From Paraflavisolibacter caeni (GTDB lineage Bacteria > Bacteroidota > Bacteroidia > Chitinophagales > Chitinophagaceae), in the NCBI RefSeq assembly GCF_025628885.1, contig NZ_JAOTIF010000026.1, forward strand, positions 1-64,000: a stretch of 64,000 bases of DNA, given 5' to 3'. Positions 52,870 through 62,790 of this stretch are shown here, one piece after another; the stretch's first letter is position 1; each line of letters opens with the position of its first letter. The notes beneath the pieces were generated by a model, which made no database searches, was not told where the DNA came from, and saw only the letters and a program-made list of their open reading frames with translations. The position numbers were made by a program, and so were the translations under genes.

Positions 52870-54711
52870 ATGGAACAATCAAAAGAGCTCAATCAAAAAG
52901 CCAACTTGCTCCGCAAGTGGTCACTTATTGCTACAACAGAAGCAGGATCAGGTCATCCAACGTCATGTATGTCTGCGGCAGACTTTACTGCTGTGCTATT
53001 CGACAAGTACTTTACCTACGACCTTTCTAATCCTTTGAATTTGTATAATGACAGGTTTGTTCTTTCGAAAGGCCATGCAGCGCCTCTGCTGTATGCTTTG
53101 TTTGCCTTGTCTGGCGCTTACCCGCTGGAAGAATTGAAAACATTACGCAAGTTTGGCAGTAAACTGGAAGGGCATCCTGTTCCTAACTTTAAGTACACAG
53201 AAGCAGCTACCGGCTCGCTTGGACAAGGATTATCTGTAGGCGCAGGACTGGCACTGATTTCGAAACGCGAGGGCCTTCCAAATAAAACTTATGTGATCAC
53301 GGGTGATGGTGAATTGGCAGAAGGACAGATATGGGAAGCAGCCAACTTTGCGGCTCATGAAAAGCTGGATAATCTGATTGCTATATTGGATATCAATCGA
53401 TTAGCTCAAAGTCAGGAGACCATGTTTGGGCACAATATAGAAAAGTATATCAACCGGTTCAGGGCTTTCGACTTTGAAGTAATACCCATTGATGGGCACA
53501 ACTTCGAAGAGATTGATACAGCACTTGCCCAGGCAACAAAAAACACCTCAGGAAAACCAGTTGCGATCATTGCAAAAACCTTTAAGGGTAAAGGTGTTTC
53601 ATTCCTGGAAAACAAGGATAACTGGCATGGTAAAGCATTGAATAAAGAAGAATTGCAAAAAGCCCTGGCGGAATTAGGAGAACTTGATGATAACCTGAGG
53701 TTTGACTTAAGAAAACCTGAACGCTCAATATTCCCGGCAGACCACACCCCCACTCAAAATACAGATCTTTCTTTTGATGCAGGAAAAGAGTATGCAACAA
53801 GAGAAGTATTTGGCGAGGTACTGGTGAAACTGGGTGAGAAAAACAAGGATATTTATGCGCTTGACGGCGATGTCATGAATTCTACTTTCACAGAACCATT
53901 TAAAAAGGCGTATCCCGAACGTTTTGTTGAATCTTATATAGCTGAACAAAACATGGTGTCTGTAGCTGCAGGCTTGTCGCGGTTAGGGAAAGTGCCTTTT
54001 GTGGCTACCTTTGCAGCCTTCCTGACAAGAGCTGCTGACCAAATCAGGATGGCGAGAGTTTCGGAAGCAAATATTAAATTCATAGGCTCCCATGTAGGCG
54101 TTTCCATCGGAGAAGATGGTCCCTCACAAATGGGCCTGGAAGACGTTGCTTTATTTAGCGCCTTGCCAGACTCAATCGTGCTGCAACCGGCAGACGCAGT
54201 ATCTACAGCTAAGTTAATTCCACTGATCGTTACCCATAAAGGTTTTGCATACATGCGTACGCTGCGGCCTAAAACCCCATTGTTCTATAAAAACGAGGAA
54301 GAGTTCACCATAGGTGGTTCTAAAATATTAAGACAGTCAGGTAATGATCAGTTAACTGTTGTGGCCACAGGTATAACAGTTGTTGAAGCGCTGAAAGCTG
54401 CAGATGAATTACAAAAGGAAAACATCAGCATCCGTGTGGTAGACTGTTACTCTATAAAACCTATAGATGTAACTACGCTGAAAAAATGTTTGCAGGAAAC
54501 AAGTAAAAAAATCTTGGTAACAGTCGAAGACCATTTTGAACACGGCGGTATGGGAGATTTCGCAGCAGCAGCTATTGAAGGAGAAGATGGAATGGTAATC
54601 AAAATGGCAGTCAGCAAAATCTCACAATCCGGTACCAAAGACCAGTTAATGGACGACGCCGGTATCAATGCCGCCCACATCATTTCCAAAGTAAAACAAG
54701 CGCTCACCTGA
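52870..54711 (+). CDS. tkt: transketolase
   Basis: The 613-aa protein is a full-length single-chain transketolase: ATTEAGSGHPTSCMSAADF, FVLSKGHAAPLLYALFALSG, the thiamine-diphosphate motif GDGELAEGQIWEA...ILDIN, SYIAEQNMVSVAAGLSRLG and FEHGGMGDF near the end. It transfers two-carbon units between sugar phosphates in the pentose phosphate pathway. It begins 5 bp after the flavin oxidoreductase gene. Confidence 0.97.
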   Translation: MEQSKELNQKANLLRKWSLIATTEAGSGHPTSCMSAADFTAVLFDKYFTYDLSNPLNLYNDRFVLSKGHAAPLLYALFALSGAYPLEELKTLRKFGSKLEGHPVPNFKYTEAATGSLGQGLSVGAGLALISKREGLPNKTYVITGDGELAEGQIWEAANFAAHEKLDNLIAILDINRLAQSQETMFGHNIEKYINRFRAFDFEVIPIDGHNFEEIDTALAQATKNTSGKPVAIIAKTFKGKGVSFLENKDNWHGKALNKEELQKALAELGELDDNLRFDLRKPERSIFPADHTPTQNTDLSFDAGKEYATREVFGEVLVKLGEKNKDIYALDGDVMNSTFTEPFKKAYPERFVESYIAEQNMVSVAAGLSRLGKVPFVATFAAFLTRAADQIRMARVSEANIKFIGSHVGVSIGEDGPSQMGLEDVALFSALPDSIVLQPADAVSTAKLIPLIVTHKGFAYMRTLRPKTPLFYKNEEEFTIGGSKILRQSGNDQLTVVATGITVVEALKAADELQKENISIRVVDCYSIKPIDVTTLKKCLQETSKKILVTVEDHFEHGGMGDFAAAAIEGEDGMVIKMAVSKISQSGTKDQLMDDAGINAAHIISKVKQALT

Positions 54712-54727
54712 TAACCGCACATAAAAA

Positions 54728-54769
54728 GAGTGATCAGTTTTGAGTATCCCTACTTACCACTGATCACTC
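54728..54769. terminator. 11-bp inverted repeat behind transketolase
   Basis: GAGTGATCAGT (54728-54738) pairs with ACTGATCACTC (54759-54769) around a 20-nt loop, 16 bp after the stop. The long loop and missing T tract make it a moderate terminator candidate. The rest of 54770-54951 is C/T-rich sequence without a gene. Confidence 0.45.
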
Positions 54770-54951
54770 ATCTCTCTCTTCAACCATCTATCACCACAAA
54801 TTTCTTTGTTCTCAATTTCTTTGCTCCCAATCCCCTCTTTCTAATACCATCTATCATCTACCACCCCATTCGTCATTCCCTCCATTCCCTACTTCCTTTG
54901 GCCACAAATGCAATGCCGAAGATGTAACAATTGAATAAAACACACAACACC

Positions 54952-55908
54952 TTACAAGGTTACATAAACAACATCACCTGGCTGGTAAGCCTGTCTCGAA
55001 TTCACCAGAATAGAATTATCTCCGATTCTTATGGCCATTTCATAATGGCTACCCATAAAATTCACTCTATTCACTTTTCCTTCTACACCTTTACTATCAT
55101 CAGGAACAATAACAAATCGCTCAGGCCTTAAAAAACCGTAAAAATCATTCATGCTCACATCCGAGTAATCAGATAAGGAAAGAGCTAGGTCAAGAGATAC
55201 TACGTTGTACCTGCCAAATAAAGCAGCTACATATTCATCGACAGGTTCGTGATAAACAGTAATCGGGCAGCCTTGCTGAATGATACGCCCCTCATGTAAT
55301 ACAATAACTTCATCTGCCCACGGCAACATATCATGAGGATCATGCGATACCAGTATACAACTGATGTTCAGCTTTTCACCAATATCATTGACTACATTTT
55401 TAAGAATACTGGTATGAATAGCATCAAGGTTGGAATATGGTTCATCAAGAACCAAAAGTTTTGGAGAAGTGACCAGCAATCGGGCCAATGAGATCCTCTG
55501 TCTTTCCCCGCCCGACAATTGGTGGGTCCAACGTTTCAATAGATGATCAATTCTGCAAACTTCGTAGATTTTATTAGCTTCCTCTTCACCAAGAAGGTTG
55601 GCCATTTGCAGGATTTCCTCTACACGATAATGATTTCTTAATTCAAAATGCTGCGATAAATAAGCAATACGATGGTGCCCCGGGATCAGTTTTTCAAAAG
55701 GACCTGTAACCCTGGTCCCTTCGAACAAAACCTCACCCGCATCTGGCTGTTCCAGCCCTGCAATGATCTTCAACAGCGTGGTTTTACCAGAACCTGTAGC
55801 TCCGGCAATAGCAATTTTCTGAAATTCTTTTTGTTTGAAACTGATGTTTTCGAGCAGGAATGCATCATCTATTTGCCTGCTGATCTGGGACACCTCTAAA
55901 AAACTCAT
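54952..55908 (-). CDS. ABC transporter ATP-binding protein (FbpC/PotA-like)
   Basis: From ATG 55908 (MSFLEVSQISR) the product is 318 aa with Walker A GATGSGKTT, Q loop YLSQHF, signature LSGGERQRISLARL, Walker B LLVLDEPYSNLD and H loop VSHD. A C-terminal TOBE-like domain (~230-318) suggests an importer ATPase of the iron, spermidine or sulfate type. No permease or binding protein is next to it, so its partners must lie elsewhere. Confidence 0.9.
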   Translation of the reverse strand: MSFLEVSQISRQIDDAFLLENISFKQKEFQKIAIAGATGSGKTTLLKIIAGLEQPDAGEVLFEGTRVTGPFEKLIPGHHRIAYLSQHFELRNHYRVEEILQMANLLGEEEANKIYEVCRIDHLLKRWTHQLSGGERQRISLARLLVTSPKLLVLDEPYSNLDAIHTSILKNVVNDIGEKLNISCILVSHDPHDMLPWADEVIVLHEGRIIQQGCPITVYHEPVDEYVAALFGRYNVVSLDLALSLSDYSDVSMNDFYGFLRPERFVIVPDDSKGVEGKVNRVNFMGSHYEMAIRIGDNSILVNSRQAYQPGDVVYVTL

Positions 55909-55985
55909 GAGCTCAAAATTATCTGACTGCGTTCCAATTTCGTGTTTTGGAAACAAGTTATTTATACAAACATAGTTCGGTTTAT

Positions 55986-57152
55986 TTAATTACGCACCCT
56001 GCGTTTTCTTTCTTTCTCAGATGATTCTGCCACTGCCACCATACTTCTTACAGGTTGTGAAATGGATTCTACGGAAGCAAAGGGCACCTGAACCAACTTA
56101 CCATCAGGCATTTCTGCAATATATCCCACCAGGTTTGCGGCCAAAGGTATCAATAAGGTGTTTGCCTGTAACATATTACTACCATTAGCTATTTTTTGGG
56201 TTTTGCTGACGCGCAAATAATTGGTCATGTTTTTATCTGGAACTGCAGGTGCCGTTTTTACCGTTGGATTGACAAATGGAAACGGATCAATAGGACCGCC
56301 ACTGGTATAAACGCCAAAATGAAGGTGAGATGCTGTATGCTTTGCATTGCCTGTATTACCCACAAGACCTAATGTTTCTCCTTTCTTGACCTCTTGCCCT
56401 TCTCTTACCAATTGCTTATCAAGGTGGGCATAATAAAGGGTTATATTTTTATCAGGAAGTTTCAGCCAGACCACTTTACCTCCTAAACCTCCTTCCTTTA
56501 CGCCAGTAACGATGCCATCTGCTGCCGCAACAACCGGGGTACGCTTTGGAGCAAAAATATCAATGCCTTCATGCTGGCGGTTTCCACCACCCCTGCTGGC
56601 ACCCCAAAAACTTCCGGTTTTTACTTTGTTGCCGCTTACAGGAAAACCTATGGAAGGACCTATCGAAGCAGACAAACTATACGCACCTGAGCGGAAGAGC
56701 TCAGGCTGCAGTCGTACAATGTAATTTCCTGCTTCTTCAACATAATAACTGAATTGCGACCTGATCGTATCAGCAGAATAGACAAGGGAAGTCCCTTCAC
56801 CTTCCTGTTTGAAAATATCAACATAAAGAGTAAACGGCACACTGCTCCTCTTGGTCAGCATAAAATTGAGTTGTTCACCATGCCTGGCATTAAACTTTAA
56901 TCCAAGCGCACGGGGTCTGTCACTCCCAAAATACCCATTTTGCCGGTATGGAAGCTCCACTACTTGTGCGTCCTCAAGGGCAGTTTTGGAAGCAGCCAGC
57001 CATTGCCGGCCTTCCGGCGTCTCTTCCATGTCTGTTTTATCCAGCTTTTTAACATATTCTTCGTGCGGCGATTTTCTGCCAAAAATACCTGTGGGCTTAC
57101 AACCAGGACCAACGGCGGCTAATAAGAAAAGGGCAGCTATAGTATTTCTCAT
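55986..57152 (-). CDS. M23-family peptidase lipoprotein
   Basis: ATG 57152 gives a lipoprotein signal (MRNTIAALFLLAAVGPGC). The ~388-aa product has an N-terminal beta domain (~50-185) and an M23 LytM domain (~190-320) with HEGIDIF (His and Asp zinc ligands), VVAAADGIV, LYYAHLDK and HLHFGVY (third zinc ligand). It should cleave peptidoglycan cross-bridges or act as an activator of amidases; all metal ligands are present, so activity is expected. Confidence 0.92.
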   Translation of the reverse strand: MRNTIAALFLLAAVGPGCKPTGIFGRKSPHEEYVKKLDKTDMEETPEGRQWLAASKTALEDAQVVELPYRQNGYFGSDRPRALGLKFNARHGEQLNFMLTKRSSVPFTLYVDIFKQEGEGTSLVYSADTIRSQFSYYVEEAGNYIVRLQPELFRSGAYSLSASIGPSIGFPVSGNKVKTGSFWGASRGGGNRQHEGIDIFAPKRTPVVAAADGIVTGVKEGGLGGKVVWLKLPDKNITLYYAHLDKQLVREGQEVKKGETLGLVGNTGNAKHTASHLHFGVYTSGGPIDPFPFVNPTVKTAPAVPDKNMTNYLRVSKTQKIANGSNMLQANTLLIPLAANLVGYIAEMPDGKLVQVPFASVESISQPVRSMVAVAESSEKERKRRVRN

Positions 57153-57328
57153 AATAATGGCTGCCATCAGCAAAAAAAAAGCCGGAAATTCAGAAAAGAA
57201 CGATAAGACGCCCTCAAATATGGATCAACATACCGCTTACGTTCCCAACATTTTACATTTTAAATTTTATAGGCTCCATTTAACATTTCTTCTGGTATAA
57301 TTTTTTAATATAACTATATAAACAAACA

Positions 57329-58840
57329 ATGGATACCACTCCTGTTTGGAAGACTAATGCACAGGAAATATTCTTTCCTTCACTTGCTAATGACATCACT
57401 GTTGATGTTGCTATTGTTGGCGGTGGCATTACAGGTATTACTGCAGCCTATCTGCTTTCCAGCGCTGGAAAAAGAGTGGTAGTATTGGAATCCGGGAAAA
57501 TCGCAAATGGTTCTACAGGCCATTCCACAGGAAACCTGTATGCACCGGTCGGTAATGATGGTCTCCACTCACTAAAATCAAAGTGGAGCGAGGATGTTAT
57601 GCGCCAGGTCGTAACTTCCAGGGCTGAAGCTGTTGACTTTATTGAGGCAACAATAAATGAATTGAATATCGAATGTGATTTCAAACGGGTACCGTGGTGC
57701 CTGTTCGCAGAAAAAAGTGGCAATAAATCCTATGTGGAAGCAGAACGCAAAATGGCTGAAAAGGCTGGCCTGACCATTTCAAACGAGGTGCCTTTAAATT
57801 TACCTGTTGAAACAGGCTTTTCCATTCTCAACCAGGCTCAGTTCAATCCTTTACAATACACTTCTTCCCTGGCTCAGAAAATTCAATCGGACAACTGCCA
57901 GGTCTATGATTTCACCAAAGTTACCAATGTCAAAGAAGGCGAAACCTGCACCGTCGAAACCAATGGCGGAACCGTAACGGCCTCACAGGTGATCATGGCT
58001 ACGCATACTCCAAAAGGAATTTATCTGGTTCATACGTCAATGGAACCTTACAGGGAATATGCAGTTGCCGTGATTTTGAACAGCGATTACCCTCCGCCCG
58101 GTATCTTTTGGAATATGTTAAGCACGCAGCACTACTCGCTCCGCACATATGACACTCCTGACGGAAGAATGCTGATAGTTATAGGTGAAAGCCACAAAGT
58201 AGGTACCAGGGAATGGAACAATGAATGCTTTCAAAAACTGGAAGGCTTCCTGAGGAGAAAATTTGATGTAGCGTCTATAGAATATAAATGGTCTGCACAG
58301 CAATATAGATCCTCAGATGGTTTACCGCATATTGGCATAAGTACCGGAAATAAAAAAACCTATATTGCTACTGGCTTTGCCGCAGATGGACTAACCTACG
58401 GCACATTGGCCGCAATGATCATTTCCGACCAAATTCTTGAAAGAGAAAATAAATGGAGCAATACCTATAAAGCTGGACGTCTTACGCCTGTTGCTTCCTT
58501 TACGAATTTTGTAAAGGAAAATGTAAGCGTCGGCTTCCATTTGGTAAAAGACCATCTGACTAAAAAAGAGGCCGAACAGTTTGATCAGGTACGATCCAAA
58601 GAAGGCAAGATCATGACGGTAGATGGTAAAAAATGTGCCGTACACCGCGATGAAGAAGGCAACCTCCATGTAGTTTCTGCCATTTGCACCCACTTAGGCT
58701 GCGTGGTACACTGGAACTGGAACGAGCAATCCTGGGATTGCCCCTGCCATGGCAGCCGTTTTACCGTCGACGGCGAAGTCATTGAGGGACCCGCCATAGC
58801 CTCATTGAAAAAAATAACGATTACTACCGAATCCCGCTAG
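57329..58840 (+). CDS. FAD-dependent oxidoreductase with C-terminal Rieske domain
   Basis: The 503-aa protein begins with a DAO-type FAD fold (VDVAIVGGGITGITAAYLLSS, VVVLESGKIANGSTGHSTGN) and ends (~405-503) with a Rieske [2Fe-2S] domain: CTHLGC and CPCHGSRF supply the two Cys-His pairs. In related proteins the Rieske domain feeds electrons to the flavin. No signal peptide is seen, so it should be cytoplasmic. Substrate is unknown; an amine or amino acid is likely from the family. Confidence 0.94.
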   Translation: MDTTPVWKTNAQEIFFPSLANDITVDVAIVGGGITGITAAYLLSSAGKRVVVLESGKIANGSTGHSTGNLYAPVGNDGLHSLKSKWSEDVMRQVVTSRAEAVDFIEATINELNIECDFKRVPWCLFAEKSGNKSYVEAERKMAEKAGLTISNEVPLNLPVETGFSILNQAQFNPLQYTSSLAQKIQSDNCQVYDFTKVTNVKEGETCTVETNGGTVTASQVIMATHTPKGIYLVHTSMEPYREYAVAVILNSDYPPPGIFWNMLSTQHYSLRTYDTPDGRMLIVIGESHKVGTREWNNECFQKLEGFLRRKFDVASIEYKWSAQQYRSSDGLPHIGISTGNKKTYIATGFAADGLTYGTLAAMIISDQILERENKWSNTYKAGRLTPVASFTNFVKENVSVGFHLVKDHLTKKEAEQFDQVRSKEGKIMTVDGKKCAVHRDEEGNLHVVSAICTHLGCVVHWNWNEQSWDCPCHGSRFTVDGEVIEGPAIASLKKITITTESR

Positions 58841-58931
58841 TAACAACGATACGCCATACGATCATCCCTCCTCATTCACCAATAACTCATCAATTATTAA
58901 TAAATAATTTTTAATCACTCGTTGTTCCTCA

Positions 58932-59651
58932 TCATCCTAACAGAAAATCCAACGCATCCTCCTTCCCAATTTCTCTCTTCAATGTGTTCCCCTGTTCATC
59001 ACTCTGAAACAACACGCCTGGTACATCTCCTAAGTACTGAAGTATCCCCTTCGAATACTTCAATGCCGTACCTTCAGGCAAACCTACTACAGGTACACCA
59101 GGATTCATTTTTATAAACTCTTCCAACCGTTGATCCCTTGTTTCACCATGAAAACTTTCAGGCTTTTGATTGAGATAATGCGGGTTGAGCTGGAAAGGCA
59201 GTAATCCTAATGCCGAAAAGCTCTGGGGCTGTATGATAGGCATGTCATTCGTGGTTCCAATAGTTAACCCGGTAAGATTTGCTCCGGCACTCCAGCCAAC
59301 ATAAGGCATTCCATTCTTAACCCGGTCACGTATAACATTGAATAATCCTGATTGATATAGATCATGTAGCAACTTAAAAGTATTACCGCCACCAACCATG
59401 ATGACATCAGATCCTTCCAAAACCTGTTCTCCGCCATCTTCTTGCACAACCTGTATTTCTAAAGGTAAGTGGGACAAGCCCTGGCGCACCATGGAACCAT
59501 ATTGCTCATAATCTCTGTCCACTGATGCAAACGGAATAAATGCGACCTTCAATATTCGAGCACCGAGGAAATCTTGAATAAGGGGTGCCGCATGTTCTAA
59601 ATACCCGCTGTTCCCGGCACGCGAACTACTTATTGCCAATAAACTGACCAT
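58932..59651 (-). CDS. pepE: dipeptidase E (peptidase S51)
   Basis: ATG 59651 ([11 protein letters not shown]) matches the usual PepE start; the longer frame adds 24 unneeded residues. The ~239-aa protein has [13 protein letters not shown], the nucleophile motif VGWSAGANL with its Ser, and LNPHYLNQ (His). PepE cleaves Asp-X dipeptides in the cytoplasm. Confidence 0.95.
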   Translation of the reverse strand: MVSLLAISSSRAGNSGYLEHAAPLIQDFLGARILKVAFIPFASVDRDYEQYGSMVRQGLSHLPLEIQVVQEDGGEQVLEGSDVIMVGGGNTFKLLHDLYQSGLFNVIRDRVKNGMPYVGWSAGANLTGLTIGTTNDMPIIQPQSFSALGLLPFQLNPHYLNQKPESFHGETRDQRLEEFIKMNPGVPVVGLPEGTALKYSKGILQYLGDVPGVLFQSDEQGNTLKREIGKEDALDFLLG

Positions 59652-59782
59652 ACAATAATAACTGTTGGATGCCAAAGGTATAATTGTATGATCAATATAA
59701 GCTTTCTTGATTATATCCGTCATTTGTTTTCTTGAGGATGTTGATGGAACTTTATTAACTTATAAAAACAAAATTCTTTTGT

Positions 59783-60136
59783 ATGGAAAACGAAAACTTT
59801 GTCGAAAATCTGGCGACTCCATTAAGTCATAATGCATCTGTGAAATCTGTATTTGGAGAACCGATTGAGACACAAGGAAAAACAATTATTCCTGTAGCAC
59901 AAGTTGGTTATGGGTTTGGAGGTGGCTTTGGTCAGAAACATAAGAATCAATCTGAAAAGGATCCTTTAAACAATGAAAAAGGAGCAGGCGGTGGCGGTGG
60001 TTTATTTGCAAGAGCAAAAGGCGTATATGAAGTGACGCCACAGACAACCAGGTTCATTCCAGCGGTAAATTGGAGCCATTTAATGATTGCTGCTTTGGCT
60101 GGTTTTTTCATTAGGGGGTGGCTGACCAAAAGGTAA
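59783..60136 (+). CDS. GerW/YtfJ-family protein
   Basis: The 117-aa protein has the GerW (PF09579) pattern: ASVKSVFGEPIETQGKTIIPVAQVGYGFGGGFG, a glycine-rich stretch (GGGGGLFARAKGVYEVTP) and a C-terminal hydrophobic helix (MIAALAGFFIRGWL). The family was named for spore formation but is widespread in non-spore-formers, where its role is unknown. Confidence 0.9.
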   Translation: MENENFVENLATPLSHNASVKSVFGEPIETQGKTIIPVAQVGYGFGGGFGQKHKNQSEKDPLNNEKGAGGGGGLFARAKGVYEVTPQTTRFIPAVNWSHLMIAALAGFFIRGWLTKR

Positions 60137-60226
60137 AACTAAAGGGTCATCTATATTTTCATCTCTAAACAACTTCCAGGACATGCCTGGCATGCATTTT
60201 TATGTTTTTTTCGGAACTTTGTTGTT

Positions 60227-61084
60227 ATGAAAATCTCCTTTGGAGTATTGCTTGCTATATTTTTCGTACTAGGCACAAAAGCACAGGAAACGAAAGATAC
60301 GGTCCTCATTTTTTTTCCTTTTGACCAGTCAACCCTTACCCACTCTGCCCGTAGAACATTGGACTCATTGATTACTGCTTTCAGGAACAATCCTCCTTCA
60401 GCACAACTGGCAATATATGGCCACTGCGATAGCTTGGGGTCGAATGCTTATAACGATAAACTCTCCAATGAAAGAAGCAATGTTGTGCATAACTACTTGC
60501 TGAATCACGGTCTTACAAAAACAGCAATCAGCGAGGTGCAAGGTCACGGAGAAAATAGGCCCCTGAACGACAATAGCACACCGGAAGAGCAACAAATAAA
60601 TAGAAGGGTCGAATTAATATGGCCCTCAAAGAACGAGCAATCCAATGCCCACATAACAGCAAAGGATACTGTCATTGAGTTTTCTAAAGAAGTGGTAGAT
60701 ACAGTAAAAGAAGGACAAACCCTGCGCCTCCGGAATATTAACTTTTATGGCGGAAGTCACCAGTTCTTACCAGAGGCAAAACCAGCGCTTGATGAATTAC
60801 TGGACGCCATGAAACGCTACCCGGAACTGGAAATTGAGATCCTTGGCCACATTTGTTGTCTGCATGGAACAGGCACTGACGGTGTAGATTTCGATGCGGG
60901 TGATAGGAACCTTTCCATCAATAGAGCCAGGGCCGTCTATGACTATCTGATCGAAAATGGTATCGATAAAAACCGGATGACTTATAAAGGTCTTGCTGCA
61001 ACTATACCTTTGGTATATCCGGAATATTCGGAAGCCGACCGTACTTTAAACCGGAGAGTAGAAATAAAAATTGTGAAAAGATAG
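60227..61084 (+). CDS. protein with two OmpA-like peptidoglycan-binding domains
   Basis: The 285-aa exported protein (signal ending GTKAQ) has two OmpA C-terminal domains (~25-130 and ~165-285). Each has a GH[CI] strand followed by N-x-x-LSxxRAxxVxxYL (YNDKLSNERSNVVHNYLL; NLSINRARAVYDYLIENG), and ends with RRVEL/RRVEI. It lacks a barrel domain. It should tether to peptidoglycan in the periplasm. Confidence 0.92.
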   Translation: MKISFGVLLAIFFVLGTKAQETKDTVLIFFPFDQSTLTHSARRTLDSLITAFRNNPPSAQLAIYGHCDSLGSNAYNDKLSNERSNVVHNYLLNHGLTKTAISEVQGHGENRPLNDNSTPEEQQINRRVELIWPSKNEQSNAHITAKDTVIEFSKEVVDTVKEGQTLRLRNINFYGGSHQFLPEAKPALDELLDAMKRYPELEIEILGHICCLHGTGTDGVDFDAGDRNLSINRARAVYDYLIENGIDKNRMTYKGLAATIPLVYPEYSEADRTLNRRVEIKIVKR

Positions 61085-61196
61085 CTTGTATAACATAGCT
61101 GCATCATCAGTCCTGGAATTTACAACCACTGTTTTCACAATTTCTGCTTTATTTTCGCCCCGCTCGTAAAAACGGTGGAATAGTAAAAGACTGCTC

Positions 61197-61988
61197 ATGG
61201 ATGATCTTCAACCTGAATTAAGAACGGTCGACATAACACGCTATGTAACCCCTCTTCGTGAAGGTGGTTCTCTGCCCGCTATAGTGGAAGCAGATGATAG
61301 CTTTTTATATGTACTCAAGTTCCGCGGAGCAGGCCAGGGCATCAAAGCCTTGATTGCTGAACTGATCGGCGGGGAAATTGCACGGGCAATAGGTCTAAGG
61401 GTACCTGAAATTGTGTTTGCTACAGTTGATCCTGCTTTTGGCAGAACAGAACCGGACGAGGAGATCCAGGACTTACTGAAAGCAAGTGAAGGTCTGAACC
61501 TGGCATTGCACTACCTCTCGGGGGCTATCACCTTCGACCCTGTAGTTACCAGGATTGATGCAACTCTGGCTTCCAAAATTGTATGGCTCGACTGTCTGAT
61601 CACGAATGTGGACCGCACCTGTCGTAATACCAATATGCTCATGTGGTATAAAGAACTTTGGCTCATCGATCATGGTGCCTCTCTCTATTTTCACCATGCG
61701 CCACAAAACTGGGAAGAACATTCCCGCCGTCCTTTTACTGCAGTAAAAGATCATGTACTACTGCCATGGGCCAGCGAATTAGAAACAGTAAATGAATCTT
61801 TACTATCTATTCTGACACCTCAGCGCATCCGCTCTATTGTATCATTGATTCCGGATGAGTGGGGTGAAAAAGCATTTGGAAAAGCAGAGGAAGCCCGCAA
61901 CATCTATGAACATTTTTTATCCAATCGTTTATCCATTACTGAAAATCTGATAAAAGAAGCACAACATGCAAGAAAAGCACTTATTTGA
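61197..61988 (+). CDS. HipA-like kinase-fold protein
   Basis: The 263-aa protein has features of HipA-like kinases: LPAIVEADDSFLYVLKFRGAG (ATP-binding strand with Lys), LIAELIGGEIARAIGLRVPE, WLDCLITNVDRTCRNTNML (catalytic loop Asp and Asn) and LWLIDHGASLYFH (metal-binding Asp). It overlaps the DUF3037 gene by 23 bp. This pair is conserved in bacteria; its target is unknown. It lacks the short HipB antitoxin usually found with true HipA toxins. Confidence 0.88.
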   Translation: MDDLQPELRTVDITRYVTPLREGGSLPAIVEADDSFLYVLKFRGAGQGIKALIAELIGGEIARAIGLRVPEIVFATVDPAFGRTEPDEEIQDLLKASEGLNLALHYLSGAITFDPVVTRIDATLASKIVWLDCLITNVDRTCRNTNMLMWYKELWLIDHGASLYFHHAPQNWEEHSRRPFTAVKDHVLLPWASELETVNESLLSILTPQRIRSIVSLIPDEWGEKAFGKAEEARNIYEHFLSNRLSITENLIKEAQHARKALI

Positions 61989-62349
61989 ATACGCTGTCAT
62001 CCGCGTTGTGCCAAGGGTTGAGCGGGAAGAATTTATGAACGTTGGCATTATTCTTTACTGCAAGAAACCCAGGTTCTTACAATGCCTGTTCCATTTGAAC
62101 AGTGAACGGCTCCAGGCCTTTAGCCCAGCTTTGGATATTAGCGAGGTGGAACAGTACCTTCATTCCATAGAAAGAATTTGTGCAGGATCAAAAGATGCCG
62201 GCCCCATCGGCAAGCTCGACGTAGCATCACGCTTCCGTTGGCTAACAGCCACCCGTAGCACCGTAGTCCAAACGTCCAAAGTGCATCCGGGTTTCTCTAC
62301 CGACCCAAAGGAAACCTTACAACACTTATATGGGCAGTTGGTGCTATAG
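61966..62349 (+). CDS. DUF3037 protein
   Basis: The 127-aa protein (YAVIRVVPRVEREEFMNVGII at the start, FRWLTATRSTVVQ near the end) matches DUF3037. It overlaps the HipA-like gene by 23 bp, so the two are translated together and probably form one functional unit. Confidence 0.92.
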   Translation: MQEKHLFEYAVIRVVPRVEREEFMNVGIILYCKKPRFLQCLFHLNSERLQAFSPALDISEVEQYLHSIERICAGSKDAGPIGKLDVASRFRWLTATRSTVVQTSKVHPGFSTDPKETLQHLYGQLVL

Positions 62350-62397
62350 GCAAGCTATTTTATAAGTTGCTTCCCTTTATATCATTATATGAGATTC

Positions 62398-62790
62398 CTA
62401 CCCTTCCCAAAGCCCTTCCTCAATTACTTCCAACAAATTCTGATCAGGATCATGAAAATAGAAGGACCGCAAACCGCCTTTCCACTCATGCTCATGCAGA
62501 ATTTGAATACCTGATTCCTTTAACTTTTTAAGTGCTATTGGATATTCATCCCGGGCTACCTCAAACGCAAAATGGATACAACCCGAAGCACCATGCGGAG
62601 GCAACTCCTTTTCCTGTAAAGTCTGCGCCGCAATAAAACAAAGCAATACCGATTCTCCGGCCCTGAAAAACACATGCCGGTTTTCAACAAGCGAAATCAA
62701 TGGCAATCCTAAAAGATCGGTATAAAATGCCTTGGTCCTGTGCAAGTCCGTTACATAAATGCAGGTTTCTTTGATCCGGCTGATGTTCAT
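62398..62790 (-). CDS. VOC-family protein (glyoxalase/bleomycin-resistance type)
   Basis: The 130-aa protein has two VOC modules (IKETCIYVTDLHRTKAFYTDLLGLPL, CIHFAFEVA, FYFHDPDQNLLEVIE). The metal ligand pattern is partial: the first His of the usual site is Cys in this copy. It overlaps the AraC regulator gene by 4 bp and is probably under its control. Confidence 0.88.
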   Translation of the reverse strand: MNISRIKETCIYVTDLHRTKAFYTDLLGLPLISLVENRHVFFRAGESVLLCFIAAQTLQEKELPPHGASGCIHFAFEVARDEYPIALKKLKESGIQILHEHEWKGGLRSFYFHDPDQNLLEVIEEGLWEG

